Source: Candidatus Tectimicrobiota bacterium (GTDB taxonomy: Bacteria > JACPUC01). From it: 64,000 nt of DNA. How positions within the stretch are numbered: position 1 is the stretch's first letter; every line of letters starts with the position of its first letter. Below are positions 23,259 through 32,472 of this stretch, in pieces. Both the position numbers and the translations under genes were made by a program. The notes beneath the pieces were generated by a model that searched no databases, was not told the origin of the DNA, and saw only the letters and a list, made by a program, of their open reading frames with translations. Where the stretch lies: assembly GCA_016192455.1 (NCBI GenBank), contig JACPUC010000017.1, positions 1 to 64,000 on the forward strand, written 5' to 3'.

Positions 23259-23645
23259 TTAGCACCCTGCCGTGCACTTGATGGTTCCATCCGCGTAGGT
23301 GAGCGTCCACACCTCGCCGGCGATATCGAAGCCGGCCTTGCCGGTTCCGGTCGAGGTCTTGTCATCCACCACTGCGTACTGGTAGTAGGTTTCGCCCGTG
23401 GGCGCTTCGTAGTTGACCTCCAACGCCGTCTTGCCGTACCGGCCCTTTTCAGCCTTGAACACCTCCTGGAGCGTCCGGATGTGCCCGAGTTCCTGCTTCG
23501 CCTCGCTCTGGCGCGCCCGCTTCGAGTAGCTCTTGAAGTTCGGAATGGCAATCGCCGCCAGAATCCCGATGATGGCCACAACGATCATCAACTCGATGAG
23601 CGTAAAGCCTTTCTCTCCCCATTTCTCATTCTGCCGTGCGAGCAT
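23259..23645 (-). CDS. pilA: Type IV major pilin-like protein, copy 2
   Basis: Almost identical to copy 1: 128 residues, leader [13 protein letters not shown], then [18 protein letters not shown] and the same head ending in CTAGC. Two of the five differences fall in the cleaved leader, so the mature proteins differ at three positions only. ATG 23643-23645. Its sigma-54 promoter and paired upstream palindromes mirror those of copy 1. The terminator has lost its T-run, so read-through into copy 1 is possible. Confidence 0.95.
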   Translation of the reverse strand: MLARQNEKWGEKGFTLIELMIVVAIIGILAAIAIPNFKSYSKRARQSEAKQELGHIRTLQEVFKAEKGRYGKTALEVNYEAPTGETYYQYAVVDDKTSTGTGKAGFDIAGEVWTLTYADGTIKCTAGC

Positions 23646-23719
23646 CTTCTGTCTCCTCTCTCACGCTGCGATGGTTCCAGGGACCCCTTGCGTTCCGTGG
23701 GTCAGGCGCTGCTTGAGAG

Positions 23720-23736
23720 AGCAAGTCCCATGCCAA
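23720..23736 (-). promoter_or_regulatory. Sigma-54 (-24/-12) promoter of pilin gene 2
   Basis: Identical core to copy 1: TTGGCATGGGACTTGCT on the minus strand, GG and GC ten bases apart. About 64 bases of leader precede the ATG. Confidence 0.85.
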
Positions 23737-23924
23737 CTTCAGTAGAACCTTGTCAACCCTTTTCTCACTCCGTCAACAAGGGAAAGTGACAACTCTGGAG
23801 ATCTTCCGCCGATCTTGTACCTGCAAGGAAAAGTCGAATGTTTTCCGTCAGTTCACCTCTTCTGGGGAGATCGCGGCCGGTTTCGCGTCGCTGCCTCGGT
23901 TTACGCCGCGTCGCGCCGCTCTTC

Positions 23925-23961
23925 TGACAATATTCGTCACCTGGATTGACACATTTTGTCA
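23925..23961. promoter_or_regulatory. Paired palindromes upstream of pilin gene 2 (likely activator sites)
   Basis: TGACA-N5-TGTCA at 23947-23961 is perfect; TGACA-N5-CGTCA at 23925-23939 has one mismatch. Centres are 22 bases apart. Position relative to the gene (280-316 bases upstream of the ATG) matches that in copy 1 although the surrounding sequence has diverged. Confidence 0.65.
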
Positions 23962-24270
23962 GTCGAGGGATCCGAGCCTTCCCCGCTCCGCCGTGACCCG
24001 GCTGGCGGGACGATGGCCTGGTGGCACAGTTTCATGAGCGGTCAACGGCGGCGAGGCGAGGCGGGACCTTTGGAGAGGGAGCGACAACGCCGAGCCCCGG
24101 GGGACCGAGCAAGCCCTGAGGCGGGGGAGGAAGCGCGGCGGCGGCCCGCCGCGAGCGTCTTGGCGCGCTGCCTTCGGCGCCGCGCGGCACGGCATCTTTG
24201 CACGCCTGGCAACCTTCGCGGCAGCAGCCCGGCACAACCCGGCCTGGAGGGGCCCACGCCGAGCTTGCGG

Positions 24271-25314
24271 TCAAGACTCCGCGCCGCCGTCCACAGCTCC
24301 TTCCTGGGCGCCCTTCAGCAAGCCGGCAGCCTTGCGGATTTCGTGCTCGAGCGCCGCGGCCAGCTCGGGGTGCTCGCGCAGGAAGTGTTTGGCGTTCTCC
24401 CGCCCCTGGCCGATACGTTCATCGCGGTACGAGTACCACGCGCCGCTCTTGGCGAGCAGGCCGCGTTCGACGGCAAGGTCGAGGAGGTCGCCGCTGGAGG
24501 AGATGCCCTCATCATAGAGGATGTCGAACTCGGCTTGCCGAAACGGCGGCGCCAGCTTGTTCTTCACCACCTTCACGCGCGTGCGGTTGCCGACGACGTT
24601 CTCCCCCTCCTTGAGGGAGGCGATGCGGCGGATATCCAGGCGCACGGAGGTGTAGAACTTCAGCGCGTTGCCGCCGGTGGTGGTTTCGGGATTGCCGAAC
24701 AGCACGCCGATCTTTTGCCGAATCTGGTTGGTGAAGATGATGCAGGTGTGCGATTTGGAGATGACGCCGGTGAGCTTGCGCAGGGCCTGCGACATCAGGC
24801 GCGCCTGCAGCCCCATGTGGGCGTCCCCCATCTCCCCTTCGATCTCCGCCTTGGGCACCAGCGCCGCCACCGAGTCGATGACGATGACATCGATGGTGCC
24901 GCTACGCACCAGCACGTCGCAGATTTCCAATGCCTGCTCGCCGGTATCCGGCTGGGAGATGAGAAGCTCCTCGAGGTTCACGCCGAGCTTCTGGGCATAG
25001 AGGGGGTCGAGGGCATGCTCGGCGTCGATGAAGGCGGCAATCCCTCCGGCTTTCTGGGCATTGGCGATGACGTGCAGCGTGAGGGTCGTCTTGCCTGAAG
25101 ACTCAGGCCCGAAGATCTCGGTGACCCGCCCGCGCGGCAAGCCTCCCACCCCCAACGCAACATCGAGGGCAAGCGAGCCGGTGGGGATCGCCGGCACCTC
25201 CACGCGCGCGGCGGTATCACCGAGGCGCATGATCGCGCCGCGCCCGAACTGCCGTTCAATCTGAGCCACGGCAAGGTCTAACGCCTTCTGCCGACTCTCC
25301 TTCTCCCTCTCCAT
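24271..25314 (-). CDS. recA: Recombinase RecA
   Basis: ATP-dependent strand exchange and SOS co-protease. The 347 residues contain Walker [16 protein letters not shown], Walker [16 protein letters not shown] (as [18 protein letters not shown]), the L1/L2 region [19 protein letters not shown] and [19 protein letters not shown], and a short Gly/Ala-rich tail. The start is ATG 25312-25314 ([12 protein letters not shown]), with GGAGG seven bases upstream. I found no recognisable LexA box in front. No recX follows; pilin gene 2 lies downstream. Confidence 0.98.
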   Translation of the reverse strand: MEREKESRQKALDLAVAQIERQFGRGAIMRLGDTAARVEVPAIPTGSLALDVALGVGGLPRGRVTEIFGPESSGKTTLTLHVIANAQKAGGIAAFIDAEHALDPLYAQKLGVNLEELLISQPDTGEQALEICDVLVRSGTIDVIVIDSVAALVPKAEIEGEMGDAHMGLQARLMSQALRKLTGVISKSHTCIIFTNQIRQKIGVLFGNPETTTGGNALKFYTSVRLDIRRIASLKEGENVVGNRTRVKVVKNKLAPPFRQAEFDILYDEGISSSGDLLDLAVERGLLAKSGAWYSYRDERIGQGRENAKHFLREHPELAAALEHEIRKAAGLLKGAQEGAVDGGAES

Positions 25315-25398
25315 ATGGCTCCCTCCGGGGGGACACGCCTGCGCGGACAACGGGGCGCGAGGCTCAGGACCTCATCGACCTCCCACACTGCACGACCA

Positions 25399-25974
25399 CT
25401 AGTTGGAGCCCAGCAGCGCCACGTTCTCCACCAGGGTGTGGATGGCGCCGGTAGGGTTCAGCTCGCTGCGAAACAAGGCACAGGAGTCGACGTGCACCTC
25501 GGCGTGCAAGCCCTGCTGGGCGGCGTGCACCTGCCGCAGCAGGCTGCCCTTGCGCTGCACGGACTTCACCCGTCCCAGCGTAAGGTGCGGCGCGAAGTGG
25601 CGGGCATCGCGCTCGATCCCCAGGGCGGCCAAGCGTTCCTCCAGCCTAGCGTGCAGCGTGGCCAGCGAAGCGCTCTCGTTCTTCCACCCCACCCACAGCA
25701 CGCGGGGGTAGTTGAGGTTGGGAAACGCCCCCACCTCGGTGAGGGTGAGCGTGAACGCCGGCACCTCCGCGGCCGCTCCGCGCAGGGCCTCGATGATCTG
25801 CGGGATGAGCGCCTGGGCGGTCTCACCGAGAAACTTCACCGTCAAGTGCATGGTATCGGGCCGCACCCAAACGACCTGCAGGCCGGGGTTGGCAAGCCGC
25901 TCCTGCATCTGCTGGAGGAGCGTCTTGATAGCGGCTGACAGCGGCACGGCGATGAAGGCGCGGATCGTTTTCAT
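25399..25974 (-). CDS. thpR: RNA 2',3'-cyclic phosphodiesterase (2'-5' RNA ligase family)
   Basis: 2H phosphoesterase that opens 2',3'-cyclic phosphate on RNA. The 191 residues have the two HxT motifs HLTVKFLGET (about 44-53) and HLTLGRVK (about 133-140), and the family start IRAFIAVPLS. Its ATG (25972-25974) overlaps the stop of pncC as ATGA, so the two are translationally coupled. recA lies 84 bases downstream, a frequent neighbourhood: cinA/pncC-thpR-recA. Confidence 0.94.
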   Translation of the reverse strand: MKTIRAFIAVPLSAAIKTLLQQMQERLANPGLQVVWVRPDTMHLTVKFLGETAQALIPQIIEALRGAAAEVPAFTLTLTEVGAFPNLNYPRVLWVGWKNESASLATLHARLEERLAALGIERDARHFAPHLTLGRVKSVQRKGSLLRQVHAAQQGLHAEVHVDSCALFRSELNPTGAIHTLVENVALLGSN

Positions 25975-26489
25975 GACGTCGTCGCTTCAGCCCGTTCCGT
26001 AAGATGCGCCACCAGCAGGTGGAGAGCCGCCGCCACCGCCTGCTCCTGCACCTCGGCGCGGCTGCCCCGGAAGCGGTGCTCGGCAACCTGGACCGCCTCG
26101 CCCCGCGCGCCGCCGCTGCACACCCCAACGTACACCAGCCCCACCTCCCGGCTGCCGGTGTCGCTGGTAGGCCCAGCATTGCCGGTGACGCTCACGGCAA
26201 CGTCGGTGCGGGCCAGCAGCCGCATGCGCCGCGCCATGGCCACCGCCAGCTCGCGGCTGACGGCGCCGTGCTCCGCCAGCATCTCCGCAGGCACTCCCAA
26301 AAGCTCCCATTTTGCCCGCGCCGTGTACGCCAGCATGCCGCCCACGAAGTAATCAGATGCCCCGGCAACGCTCGTGATGGCGGCGCCAAGCGCGCCTCCC
26401 GTGCAGGACTCCGCCACCGCCAGCGTGGCGCCGCGGCGTCGCAGCTCCCCGCCGAGCCGCTTCGCCAGCTCCTCGACCGAGGTACCCAT
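25971..26489 (-). CDS. pncC: Nicotinamide-nucleotide amidase (CinA C-terminal domain)
   Basis: Deamidates NMN to nicotinate mononucleotide for pyridine-nucleotide salvage. This is a stand-alone CinA C-terminal domain of 172 residues: LAVAESCTGGALGAAIT (catalytic Ser), SDYFVGGMLAYTARAKWELLGV, and VTGNAGPTSDTGSREVGLVYVG. The usual VTGIAGP has Asn in place of Ile. The N-terminal molybdopterin-binding part of full-length CinA is absent. Coupled to thpR by a 4-base overlap. Confidence 0.93.
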   Translation of the reverse strand: MGTSVEELAKRLGGELRRRGATLAVAESCTGGALGAAITSVAGASDYFVGGMLAYTARAKWELLGVPAEMLAEHGAVSRELAVAMARRMRLLARTDVAVSVTGNAGPTSDTGSREVGLVYVGVCSGGARGEAVQVAEHRFRGSRAEVQEQAVAAALHLLVAHLTERAEATTS

Positions 26490-26550
26490 GACCGCCGCGA
26501 CCGCTCCGTTCCAATCGGCTTCGGCCTGGCTGGCTCCCCCCGCCGCCGTC

Positions 26551-27711
26551 CTAGCTCACAAGAGAGGCGGTCACGCGACGCGCCCAGGCATCCGCAGCCA
26601 GCACCGTCTCGAGGTCCGTGACCGGCTTCGCCGTGTGCGCCGCCATGGTCTTCTCGATGGACTTGGGAATCTCCGAAAACGGCAGGCGCTGCTCGAGGAA
26701 CGCCCCCACGGCCACCTCGTTGGCGGCGTTGAGGACCGTGGGCATGGTGCCGCCGAGGCGGGCGGCCTCGTAGGCCAGGCGCAGACAGGGGAACTTCTCT
26801 ACATCAGGCGGCTCGAAGGTGAGCGTCTGCAGGGCCGCCAAATCGAGCGACGGAAGCCGGTTCGGCAGCCGCTGCGGGTAGCTGAGGGCATAGGCGATCG
26901 GCACGCGCATATCGGCGATGCCAAGCTGCGCAATGACGGCGCCATCGTGAAACTCGACGAGGGAATGAACGATGCTCTGACGATGGATGAGGACGTCGAT
27001 TTGCTCGAGGCTGACGCCGAACAGCCAGCGGGCTTCGATCACCTCGAGTCCCTTGTTCATGAGGGTGGCGCTATCGACGGTGATCTTCGCCCCCATGGTC
27101 CAGTTCGGGTGGCGCAGGGCCTCCGCCGGCGTGACGCTGGCGAACTTCTCCGGCGGGCGATCCAGGAACGGCCCGCCGGACGCCGTCAGCAGGATCCTGC
27201 GAATGGAGCTCCGTTGTTCGCCGGCAAGGCACTGGAAGATGGCGCTATGTTCGCTGTCCACCGGGATGATGCGGCTGGGGTCGGCAGACGCTCCCGCCAT
27301 CAGCTCGCCCGCCATGACGAGCGTCTCTTTATTCGCGAAGGCGACTGTCTTCTTCGCCTCGAGGGCGGCCAGGGTGGGGAGGAGGCCGGCGGCGCCGACG
27401 ATGGCCGCCATCACCTGCTCGGCCTCCGGCATGACCGCCACCTTGGTGATTCCCTCCACTCCGGCGAGGATTTCGACGCTTGCCGGCGGCAGGCGCCGGC
27501 GCAGACGCTCCGCGGCCTCGGGGTCCCGCAACGCCACGAGGCGCGGCCCGAACTCCGCCACCTGCCGCTCCAGGAGCTCATCGTTGCTCCCCGCCGTCAG
27601 CCCCACCACGGTGAAACGGTCCGGGTGGTCGCGGATGACATTGAGCGTGCTGGTACCGATGGAGCCGGTGGAGCCGAGCACGGCGATGGCGCGTCGTGGG
27701 GTTGCTGCCAT
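26551..27711 (-). CDS. dxr: 1-deoxy-D-xylulose 5-phosphate reductoisomerase
   Basis: Makes MEP from DXP with NADPH, the committed step of the MEP pathway. The 386 residues contain the NADPH loop AVLGSTGSIGTSTLNVI, the substrate segment TASGGPFLDRP, HPNWTMGAKITVDSATLMNK (metal and substrate binding) and PTVLNAANEVAV. Start ATG 27709-27711. Downstream of cdsA in the widespread order rpsB-tsf-pyrH-frr-uppS-cdsA-dxr. The rseP gene that often follows dxr is missing; pncC follows instead. Confidence 0.97.
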   Translation of the reverse strand: MAATPRRAIAVLGSTGSIGTSTLNVIRDHPDRFTVVGLTAGSNDELLERQVAEFGPRLVALRDPEAAERLRRRLPPASVEILAGVEGITKVAVMPEAEQVMAAIVGAAGLLPTLAALEAKKTVAFANKETLVMAGELMAGASADPSRIIPVDSEHSAIFQCLAGEQRSSIRRILLTASGGPFLDRPPEKFASVTPAEALRHPNWTMGAKITVDSATLMNKGLEVIEARWLFGVSLEQIDVLIHRQSIVHSLVEFHDGAVIAQLGIADMRVPIAYALSYPQRLPNRLPSLDLAALQTLTFEPPDVEKFPCLRLAYEAARLGGTMPTVLNAANEVAVGAFLEQRLPFSEIPKSIEKTMAAHTAKPVTDLETVLAADAWARRVTASLVS

Positions 27712-27735
27712 AGGCCTGACGTGAACGGCGATTCC

Positions 27736-28542
27736 TTACCTGCCCAGGAACCGCTCCAGAAACTTGAGCCAGAAGTAGGAGGCGGGCGCGGCGAGGAGCA
27801 GGCCGTCGATGCGATCGAGGAGCCCACCGTGTCCGGGCAGGAGGCCGCCTGCGTCCTTCACCCCGACGCTGCGCTTCAGCAGCGACTCCATCAGGTCGCC
27901 GAGCTGGCCAGCCAGGCCCATGACCACGGCCAGGCTCAGCACCACGCCCCAGGGCAGAGGCACGGCGCCCGTGAGCTTGCCAAGGAGCGCCGCCAGGAGG
28001 CTTCCCGCCAGGCCGGCCATGGCGCCCTCGACCGTTTTCCGCGGACTCAGCCGCGGCGCCAGGGCCCGCCGGCCCCACACCTTGCCACCCACGAAGGCCA
28101 GTGTATCACCAATCCACACACAGGCAAAGAGCAGAAGGACGAGCCGAACGCCGTGCGGCGCGGCATGGAGCGGCACGAGGTAGCCGAGCAAGCCACCCAC
28201 GTAAAGGACAGCGAAGCAGCTCAGCGCCAGCTCGTCGACGGTGCGCCGGCCGCGCACGCCGATCCCCATGTGGAGCGTCAGGAGGAGGCTCACGAAGAGC
28301 GCCAGGATGGCCGGCAGTGTGCCGTCCCACGCCTCCGTAAAGCTCCAGACGTAGGCGAACGAGGCAGGCGCCACCAGGGCGAGGGCAAGCCGCGAGCGTT
28401 CCGCCGCGGTCATCAGGACGAGCTCGCTCGCCGCCACCGCGGCCGCTAGGGCGACGATGAGCGTGAAGAGCCAGGCGGGCGCGAAGAGGAGCCAGAGGAG
28501 GAGGGGGGGAATGAGGACGGCGGCGCTGAGGAGACGCGGCAC
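27736..28542 (-). CDS. cdsA: Phosphatidate cytidylyltransferase
   Basis: Membrane enzyme making CDP-diacylglycerol from phosphatidate and CTP. The 268 residues carry about eight hydrophobic segments and the C-terminal CdsA signature GLAGQLGDLMESLLKRSVGV followed by KDAGGLLPGHGGLLDRID. The start is GTG 28540-28542, nine bases after uppS ends; the ribosome-binding site is weak, suggesting coupling to uppS. Confidence 0.95.
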   Translation of the reverse strand: MPRLLSAAVLIPPLLLWLLFAPAWLFTLIVALAAAVAASELVLMTAAERSRLALALVAPASFAYVWSFTEAWDGTLPAILALFVSLLLTLHMGIGVRGRRTVDELALSCFAVLYVGGLLGYLVPLHAAPHGVRLVLLLFACVWIGDTLAFVGGKVWGRRALAPRLSPRKTVEGAMAGLAGSLLAALLGKLTGAVPLPWGVVLSLAVVMGLAGQLGDLMESLLKRSVGVKDAGGLLPGHGGLLDRIDGLLLAAPASYFWLKFLERFLGR

Positions 28543-28551
28543 AATGCGTTC

Positions 28552-29313
28552 TCAACTCTTCGGGGACAAGAGCTGTTCCTGCGTCCTCCCGAAGCGCCGC
28601 TGACGATTCTGGTAGTCGATGATGGCGCGCAGGAGGTCCGCCTCGCTGAAGTCGGGCCAGTAGATGTCGGTGAAGAAGAACTCGGCGTAGGCGAGCTGCC
28701 AGAGGAGGAAGTTGCTGACGCGCAGCTCGCCGCTGGTGCGGATGAGGAGATCCACGTTCGGCAGCCCCGCGGTGTAGAGCTGCCCGTCAATGGCGGCCTC
28801 ATCAATCTCCTCGGGCCGCAGGCGCCCGGCCGCCACCGCCTCCGCCAGGCGGCGCACCGCGCTGAGGAGCTCTTCCCGCGCCCCGTAGCTCAGTGCCAGG
28901 GAGAGCACCATGCCGGTGCAGGAGGCGGTCTGCTGGCGCGTCGAGGCGATGAGCTCCTGCACCTCGCGCGGCAAGTCCTGGATGCGACCGATGGCGTTGA
29001 AGCGGATATTTTCCGCCGCCATGCGGCGGATTTCCTTCTGCAGGAACTCGCTCAGGATGCCCCACAGGGCGCTGATTTCGGTGATGGGCCGGGCCCAGTT
29101 CTCCAGGGAGAAGGAGTAGAGGGTGAGCGCCTTCACCCCCAGCTCGCGGCACAGCGTCACCACGCGATCAACAGCCTGCACCCCGACGCGGTGGCCGGCG
29201 ATGCGCGGCAGATGGCGTTCCTTGGCCCAACGGCCATTCCCATCCATGATGATCGCGATGTGGGCAGGCAGGCGCGTGAGGTCAACCTGCTCGAGTAAGG
29301 GATGATCTGGCAC
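28552..29313 (-). CDS. uppS: Undecaprenyl diphosphate synthase (isoprenyl transferase)
   Basis: cis-Prenyltransferase making the C55 carrier for peptidoglycan and other envelope polymers. The 253 residues include HIAIIMDGNGRWAKERHL with the catalytic Asp, GHRVGVQAV, LYSFSLENWARP and DLLIRTSGELRVSNFLLWQ. Start GTG 29311-29313. It links the MEP genes of this window to envelope synthesis. Confidence 0.97.
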   Translation of the reverse strand: MPDHPLLEQVDLTRLPAHIAIIMDGNGRWAKERHLPRIAGHRVGVQAVDRVVTLCRELGVKALTLYSFSLENWARPITEISALWGILSEFLQKEIRRMAAENIRFNAIGRIQDLPREVQELIASTRQQTASCTGMVLSLALSYGAREELLSAVRRLAEAVAAGRLRPEEIDEAAIDGQLYTAGLPNVDLLIRTSGELRVSNFLLWQLAYAEFFFTDIYWPDFSEADLLRAIIDYQNRQRRFGRTQEQLLSPKS

Positions 29314-29352
29314 GGGTTGTCCCGAACTCCGTTGGCACGCGCCGCCGGGGGA

Positions 29353-29910
29353 TCAGGAGATCTCGAGGATCTCTTTCTCCTTCCGCGCGGCAACGTCATC
29401 AACCTGGTTGATGAACTGGTCGGTGAGCTTCTGCACCTTCTCCTGCGCCTTGAAAAGATCGTCCTCGGTGAGCTGCTTGTTCTTCTGCCGCGCTTTCAGG
29501 TCCTCGTTCCCCTCGCGTCGCACATTGCGAATCGCCACCCGACACTCTTCGGTCCTCTTCTTCAGGTGCTTCACCAGCTCGCGCCGGCGCTCCTCGGTCA
29601 TCATCGGGATGCTGAGGCGCAGCATCTTGCCGTCGCTGTTCGGAGTGAGGCCCAGATCGGAGGCTCGGATCGCCTTTTCAATCAGGGGCAAGGCAGTCGG
29701 GTCCCAAGGCTGCACCGTGAGCAGGCGACTCTCCGGCGCCGACAGCGTGGCGAGCTGGTTCAAGGGCGTCGGCGTGCCGTAGTAGTCGACCTTGATGCCA
29801 TCCAGCAGGGCCACCGAAGCGCGACCCGTCCTCAGGCTGGCGATCTCCCTCTTGAACACCTCGATGGCGCTCTCCATCCGCTGCTTCAGGTCGTTGAACT
29901 GCTCATCCAT
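29353..29910 (-). CDS. frr: Ribosome recycling factor
   Basis: Splits post-termination ribosomes together with EF-G. The 185 residues match the family length and motifs: LKTGRASVALLDGIKVDYYG (as LRTGRASVALLDGIKVDYYG), LLTVQPWDP, IPMMTEERRRELVKHLKK and VAIRNVRREGNEDLK. ATG 29908-29910; pyrH ends two bases upstream. A normal member of the rpsB-tsf-pyrH-frr string. Confidence 0.97.
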   Translation of the reverse strand: MDEQFNDLKQRMESAIEVFKREIASLRTGRASVALLDGIKVDYYGTPTPLNQLATLSAPESRLLTVQPWDPTALPLIEKAIRASDLGLTPNSDGKMLRLSIPMMTEERRRELVKHLKKRTEECRVAIRNVRREGNEDLKARQKNKQLTEDDLFKAQEKVQKLTDQFINQVDDVAARKEKEILEIS

Positions 29911-29912
29911 CG

Positions 29913-30635
29913 TCAGGAGGCCTCGCGAATGATGGTCCCCACATCCTCGCCGCAGAGCACGCGCTTCAGGTTCCCCGGTTGCCGCGCATCGAAGACGACG
30001 ATCGGCAGGGCATTGTCGCGGCAAAGCGACATGGCCGTGGAATCAAGCACCTTGAGGTTCCGCTGCAGCGCCTCGGTGAAGGTGAGCGTGCGGTAGCGCG
30101 TGGCGCTGGGGTCCCGGGAGGGATCCGCGGTGTAGACGCCGTCCACCTGCGTCGCCTTCAGGAGGATCTCGGCGCCGATCTCCATGGCCCGCAGGGCGGC
30201 CCCGGTGTCCGTCGTGAAGTAGGGGTTGCCGGTGCCGCCGGCGAAGATCACCACGCGCCCCTTCTCGAGGTGCCGCAGGGCCCGCCGACGGATGTACGGC
30301 TCGGCCAGCTCTTTCACCTCGATGGCGGTGAGCACGCGCGTCACCACCTCGAGCTTCTCCAGGGCATCCTGCAAGGCGAGGGCGTTCATGATCGTGGCCA
30401 GCATGCCGAGGTAGTCCCCCGTGGCGCGATCCATGCCGCGCGCGCTGGCTTTCAGGCCGCGGAAGATATTCCCGCCGCCGACCACGAGGCCCAGATCAAT
30501 CCCCAACTTCTTCACGTCGCGCAGGTCGAGGGCGATGCGCTCGACCACCTCGGGCTTGATGCCGTACTGGCCCGCTCCGCAGAGGGCTTCGCCGCTCAAC
30601 TTCACGACCACGCGCTTGTACTTCACGGCGGCCAT
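29913..30635 (-). CDS. pyrH: Uridylate kinase
   Basis: Phosphorylates UMP to UDP; hexameric amino-acid-kinase-fold enzyme. The 240 residues contain [56 protein letters not shown] and [23 protein letters not shown] 30633-30635 (MAAVKYKRV) is chosen over a GTG six codons upstream, because conserved sequence starts there and GAGGGA precedes it. Confidence 0.97.
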   Translation of the reverse strand: MAAVKYKRVVVKLSGEALCGAGQYGIKPEVVERIALDLRDVKKLGIDLGLVVGGGNIFRGLKASARGMDRATGDYLGMLATIMNALALQDALEKLEVVTRVLTAIEVKELAEPYIRRRALRHLEKGRVVIFAGGTGNPYFTTDTGAALRAMEIGAEILLKATQVDGVYTADPSRDPSATRYRTLTFTEALQRNLKVLDSTAMSLCRDNALPIVVFDARQPGNLKRVLCGEDVGTIIREAS

Positions 30636-30707
30636 ACGCAGCGTTTCCCTCACCCTGGCGGGGAGCCGGCGTGGGCAGCGGCCCGACCTCCCGAGCGCTG
30701 ACCGACC

Positions 30708-31301
30708 TCACGCGCCGAGCTGAAAGCGGCTGAAGCGGCGTACCACGATGTTCTCGCCGAGCTTCGCGATCAGCTCCTTCACCAGCTCGGAGACCGTCTT
30801 CTTGTCCTCTTTCACGAACGGCTGATCGAGCAGGCAGACCTCACCGTACCACTTGTCGAGTTTCCCCTGCACGATCCGTTCAACAACCTGCGGGGGTTTC
30901 CCCGTCGCCTGGGCCTGGGAGGCGTAGATCTCCTGCTCCCGCCGCAGCACGGCCTCGGGCACGTCCTCGCGCCGCGCGTACTGGGGGGCCAGCGCGGCGA
31001 CGTGCATCGCCAGGTCGCGGGCGAGGTTCTGGAACTCCTCGGTGCGCGCCACGAAATCGGTCTCGCAGTTCACCTCGAGAAGGACGCCGATCTTGTTGCC
31101 GGGATGAATATAGGAGATGACTAGTCCTTCGGAGGTGGCCCGGCCCGCCTTCTTGGCGGCTGCCGCCAACCCCTTCTTGCGCAGGTGGTCGATGGCGGCA
31201 TCGAGGTTGCCGTCGGTGACTTGCAGCGCTGATTTGCAGTCCATGATGCCGGCGCCGGAGCGCTCACGCAGTTCTTTCACCATCGCCGAGGTAATCGCCA
31301 T
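30708..31301 (-). CDS. tsf: Elongation factor Ts
   Basis: Nucleotide exchange factor for EF-Tu. The 197 residues are of the short type: UBA-like domain [20 protein letters not shown], then the core with [13 protein letters not shown] and [10 protein letters not shown], lacking the coiled coil and second core repeat of E. coli EF-Ts. ATG 31299-31301. It lies between rpsB and pyrH. Confidence 0.97.
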   Translation of the reverse strand: MAITSAMVKELRERSGAGIMDCKSALQVTDGNLDAAIDHLRKKGLAAAAKKAGRATSEGLVISYIHPGNKIGVLLEVNCETDFVARTEEFQNLARDLAMHVAALAPQYARREDVPEAVLRREQEIYASQAQATGKPPQVVERIVQGKLDKWYGEVCLLDQPFVKEDKKTVSELVKELIAKLGENIVVRRFSRFQLGA

Positions 31302-31463
31302 TCCACTCCACTCCATCACTCGCTCAACGGCACGATTACATCTTTGACGCGGGCCTGGCCAAGCCCTCGCCCCCTGGAGGCCGCGCCGCCACAGCTCGCT
31401 CCCTGCCCCTCGAACCAGGGCCGCACTGCGGCGCCCCTGCCCCACAACGGGTCGACGCCGGCG

Positions 31464-32249
31464 CTACCCTTTGCCCACGCCCACCTCGGTAGCCACGCCC
31501 ACCGCCGACGGCTCCATGCTCGCGGCGGCTCCTGGGCGGTCTCCCCCAGGCTCACCCCCGCGCCCTGCGAGGTTCTGCCCGGCGATGACGGCATCGGCGA
31601 TCTTCGAGGTGAGGAGGCGGATGGTGCGAATGGCGTCATCGTTGCTCGGAATCACGAAATCGATGTCGTCGGGATCACAGTTCGTATCGACGAGCGCAAT
31701 GGAGGGGATGCGCATCTTTTTCGCTTCGTTGATAGCGATGCGTTCCTTGCGCGAGTCGACCACGAAGATGGCCCCCGGCAGGTGGTCCATGCTCTTGATG
31801 CCGCCAACGAACTTCTCCAGCTTCACGCGTTGCCGTTCGAGACGCAGGACCTCTTTCTTCGAGAAGACCTCAAGGCTGCCGTCAACGCTGCGGCGATCGA
31901 GATCGCGCAAGCGCCGCAGGCTGATCTGGATGGTCTGGTAGTTCGTCAGGGTGCCGCCGAGCCAGCGGGTCGTGACGTAGAACTGCTGGCAGCGCTTGGC
32001 TTCGGCTTCGATGATGCTTTGCGACTGCTTCTTCGTGCCGACGAAGAGGATCGACTCGCCGCGCGCCGCAAGATCGCGCACGTACTCATACGCCGCCAGG
32101 AACTTCTGCAGCGTCTGCTGCAAGTCGATGATGTAGATACTGTTCCGTGCCCCGTAGATGTAGCGACGCATCTTGGGATTCCAGCGCTTCGTCTGATGCC
32201 CAAAATGCGCGCCGGCTTCCAAGAGCTGCTTCAACGTCAACGTTGTCAT
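31464..32249 (-). CDS. rpsB: 30S ribosomal protein S2
   Basis: Assembles late into the 30S subunit. The 261 residues begin [20 protein letters not shown] and include [34 protein letters not shown] and the C-terminal [17 protein letters not shown], followed by about 35 non-conserved Gly/Ala-rich residues. ATG 32247-32249. First gene of rpsB-tsf-pyrH-frr-uppS-cdsA-dxr. Confidence 0.98.
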   Translation of the reverse strand: MTTLTLKQLLEAGAHFGHQTKRWNPKMRRYIYGARNSIYIIDLQQTLQKFLAAYEYVRDLAARGESILFVGTKKQSQSIIEAEAKRCQQFYVTTRWLGGTLTNYQTIQISLRRLRDLDRRSVDGSLEVFSKKEVLRLERQRVKLEKFVGGIKSMDHLPGAIFVVDSRKERIAINEAKKMRIPSIALVDTNCDPDDIDFVIPSNDDAIRTIRLLTSKIADAVIAGQNLAGRGGEPGGDRPGAAASMEPSAVGVATEVGVGKG

Positions 32250-32472
32250 GCGCGCTGTGATCCTCCCAGGTCTGCGGGCACGCCACCTCCCGCGGCACCC
32301 CAACTCTTCGCGTCGCTGCCGCTTCGGCCCGCCTTGGCTATTGCGAAACCCCCTCACTGCTCAAGGCAATGGTACTGCAAATCATCCTCCCTCGCAAGGG
32401 CCGTGGCCCCGGCCCGCATCACGCCCCGGGTCGCGCCCGGGGTCAGCTTGCATGGGGCCGAGACTGCCCGAG
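32250..32472. other. Spacer between argJ and rpsB
   Basis: 223 bases. The rpsB promoter must lie here; I see no pair of -35/-10 boxes good enough to name. Confidence 0.4.

Larger units (their letters stand above)
23028..23775 (-). repeat. Tandem duplication, copy B (pilin gene 2 with flanks)
   Basis: Counterpart of 21858-22570. The terminator stem survives (AAGCCCTCGAC...GAGGGCTT near 23029-23059) but the T-run after it is lost (reads TTTGCCG), and there is a short insertion in the 3' flank. The coding part is nearly identical to copy A. Confidence 0.9.
23646..24270. other. Region between recA and pilin gene 2
   Basis: 625 bases: pilin-2 leader, sigma-54 promoter, paired palindromes (23925-23961), then about 300 bases of very GC-rich sequence up to the end of recA in which I see nothing. 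Confidence 0.6.
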
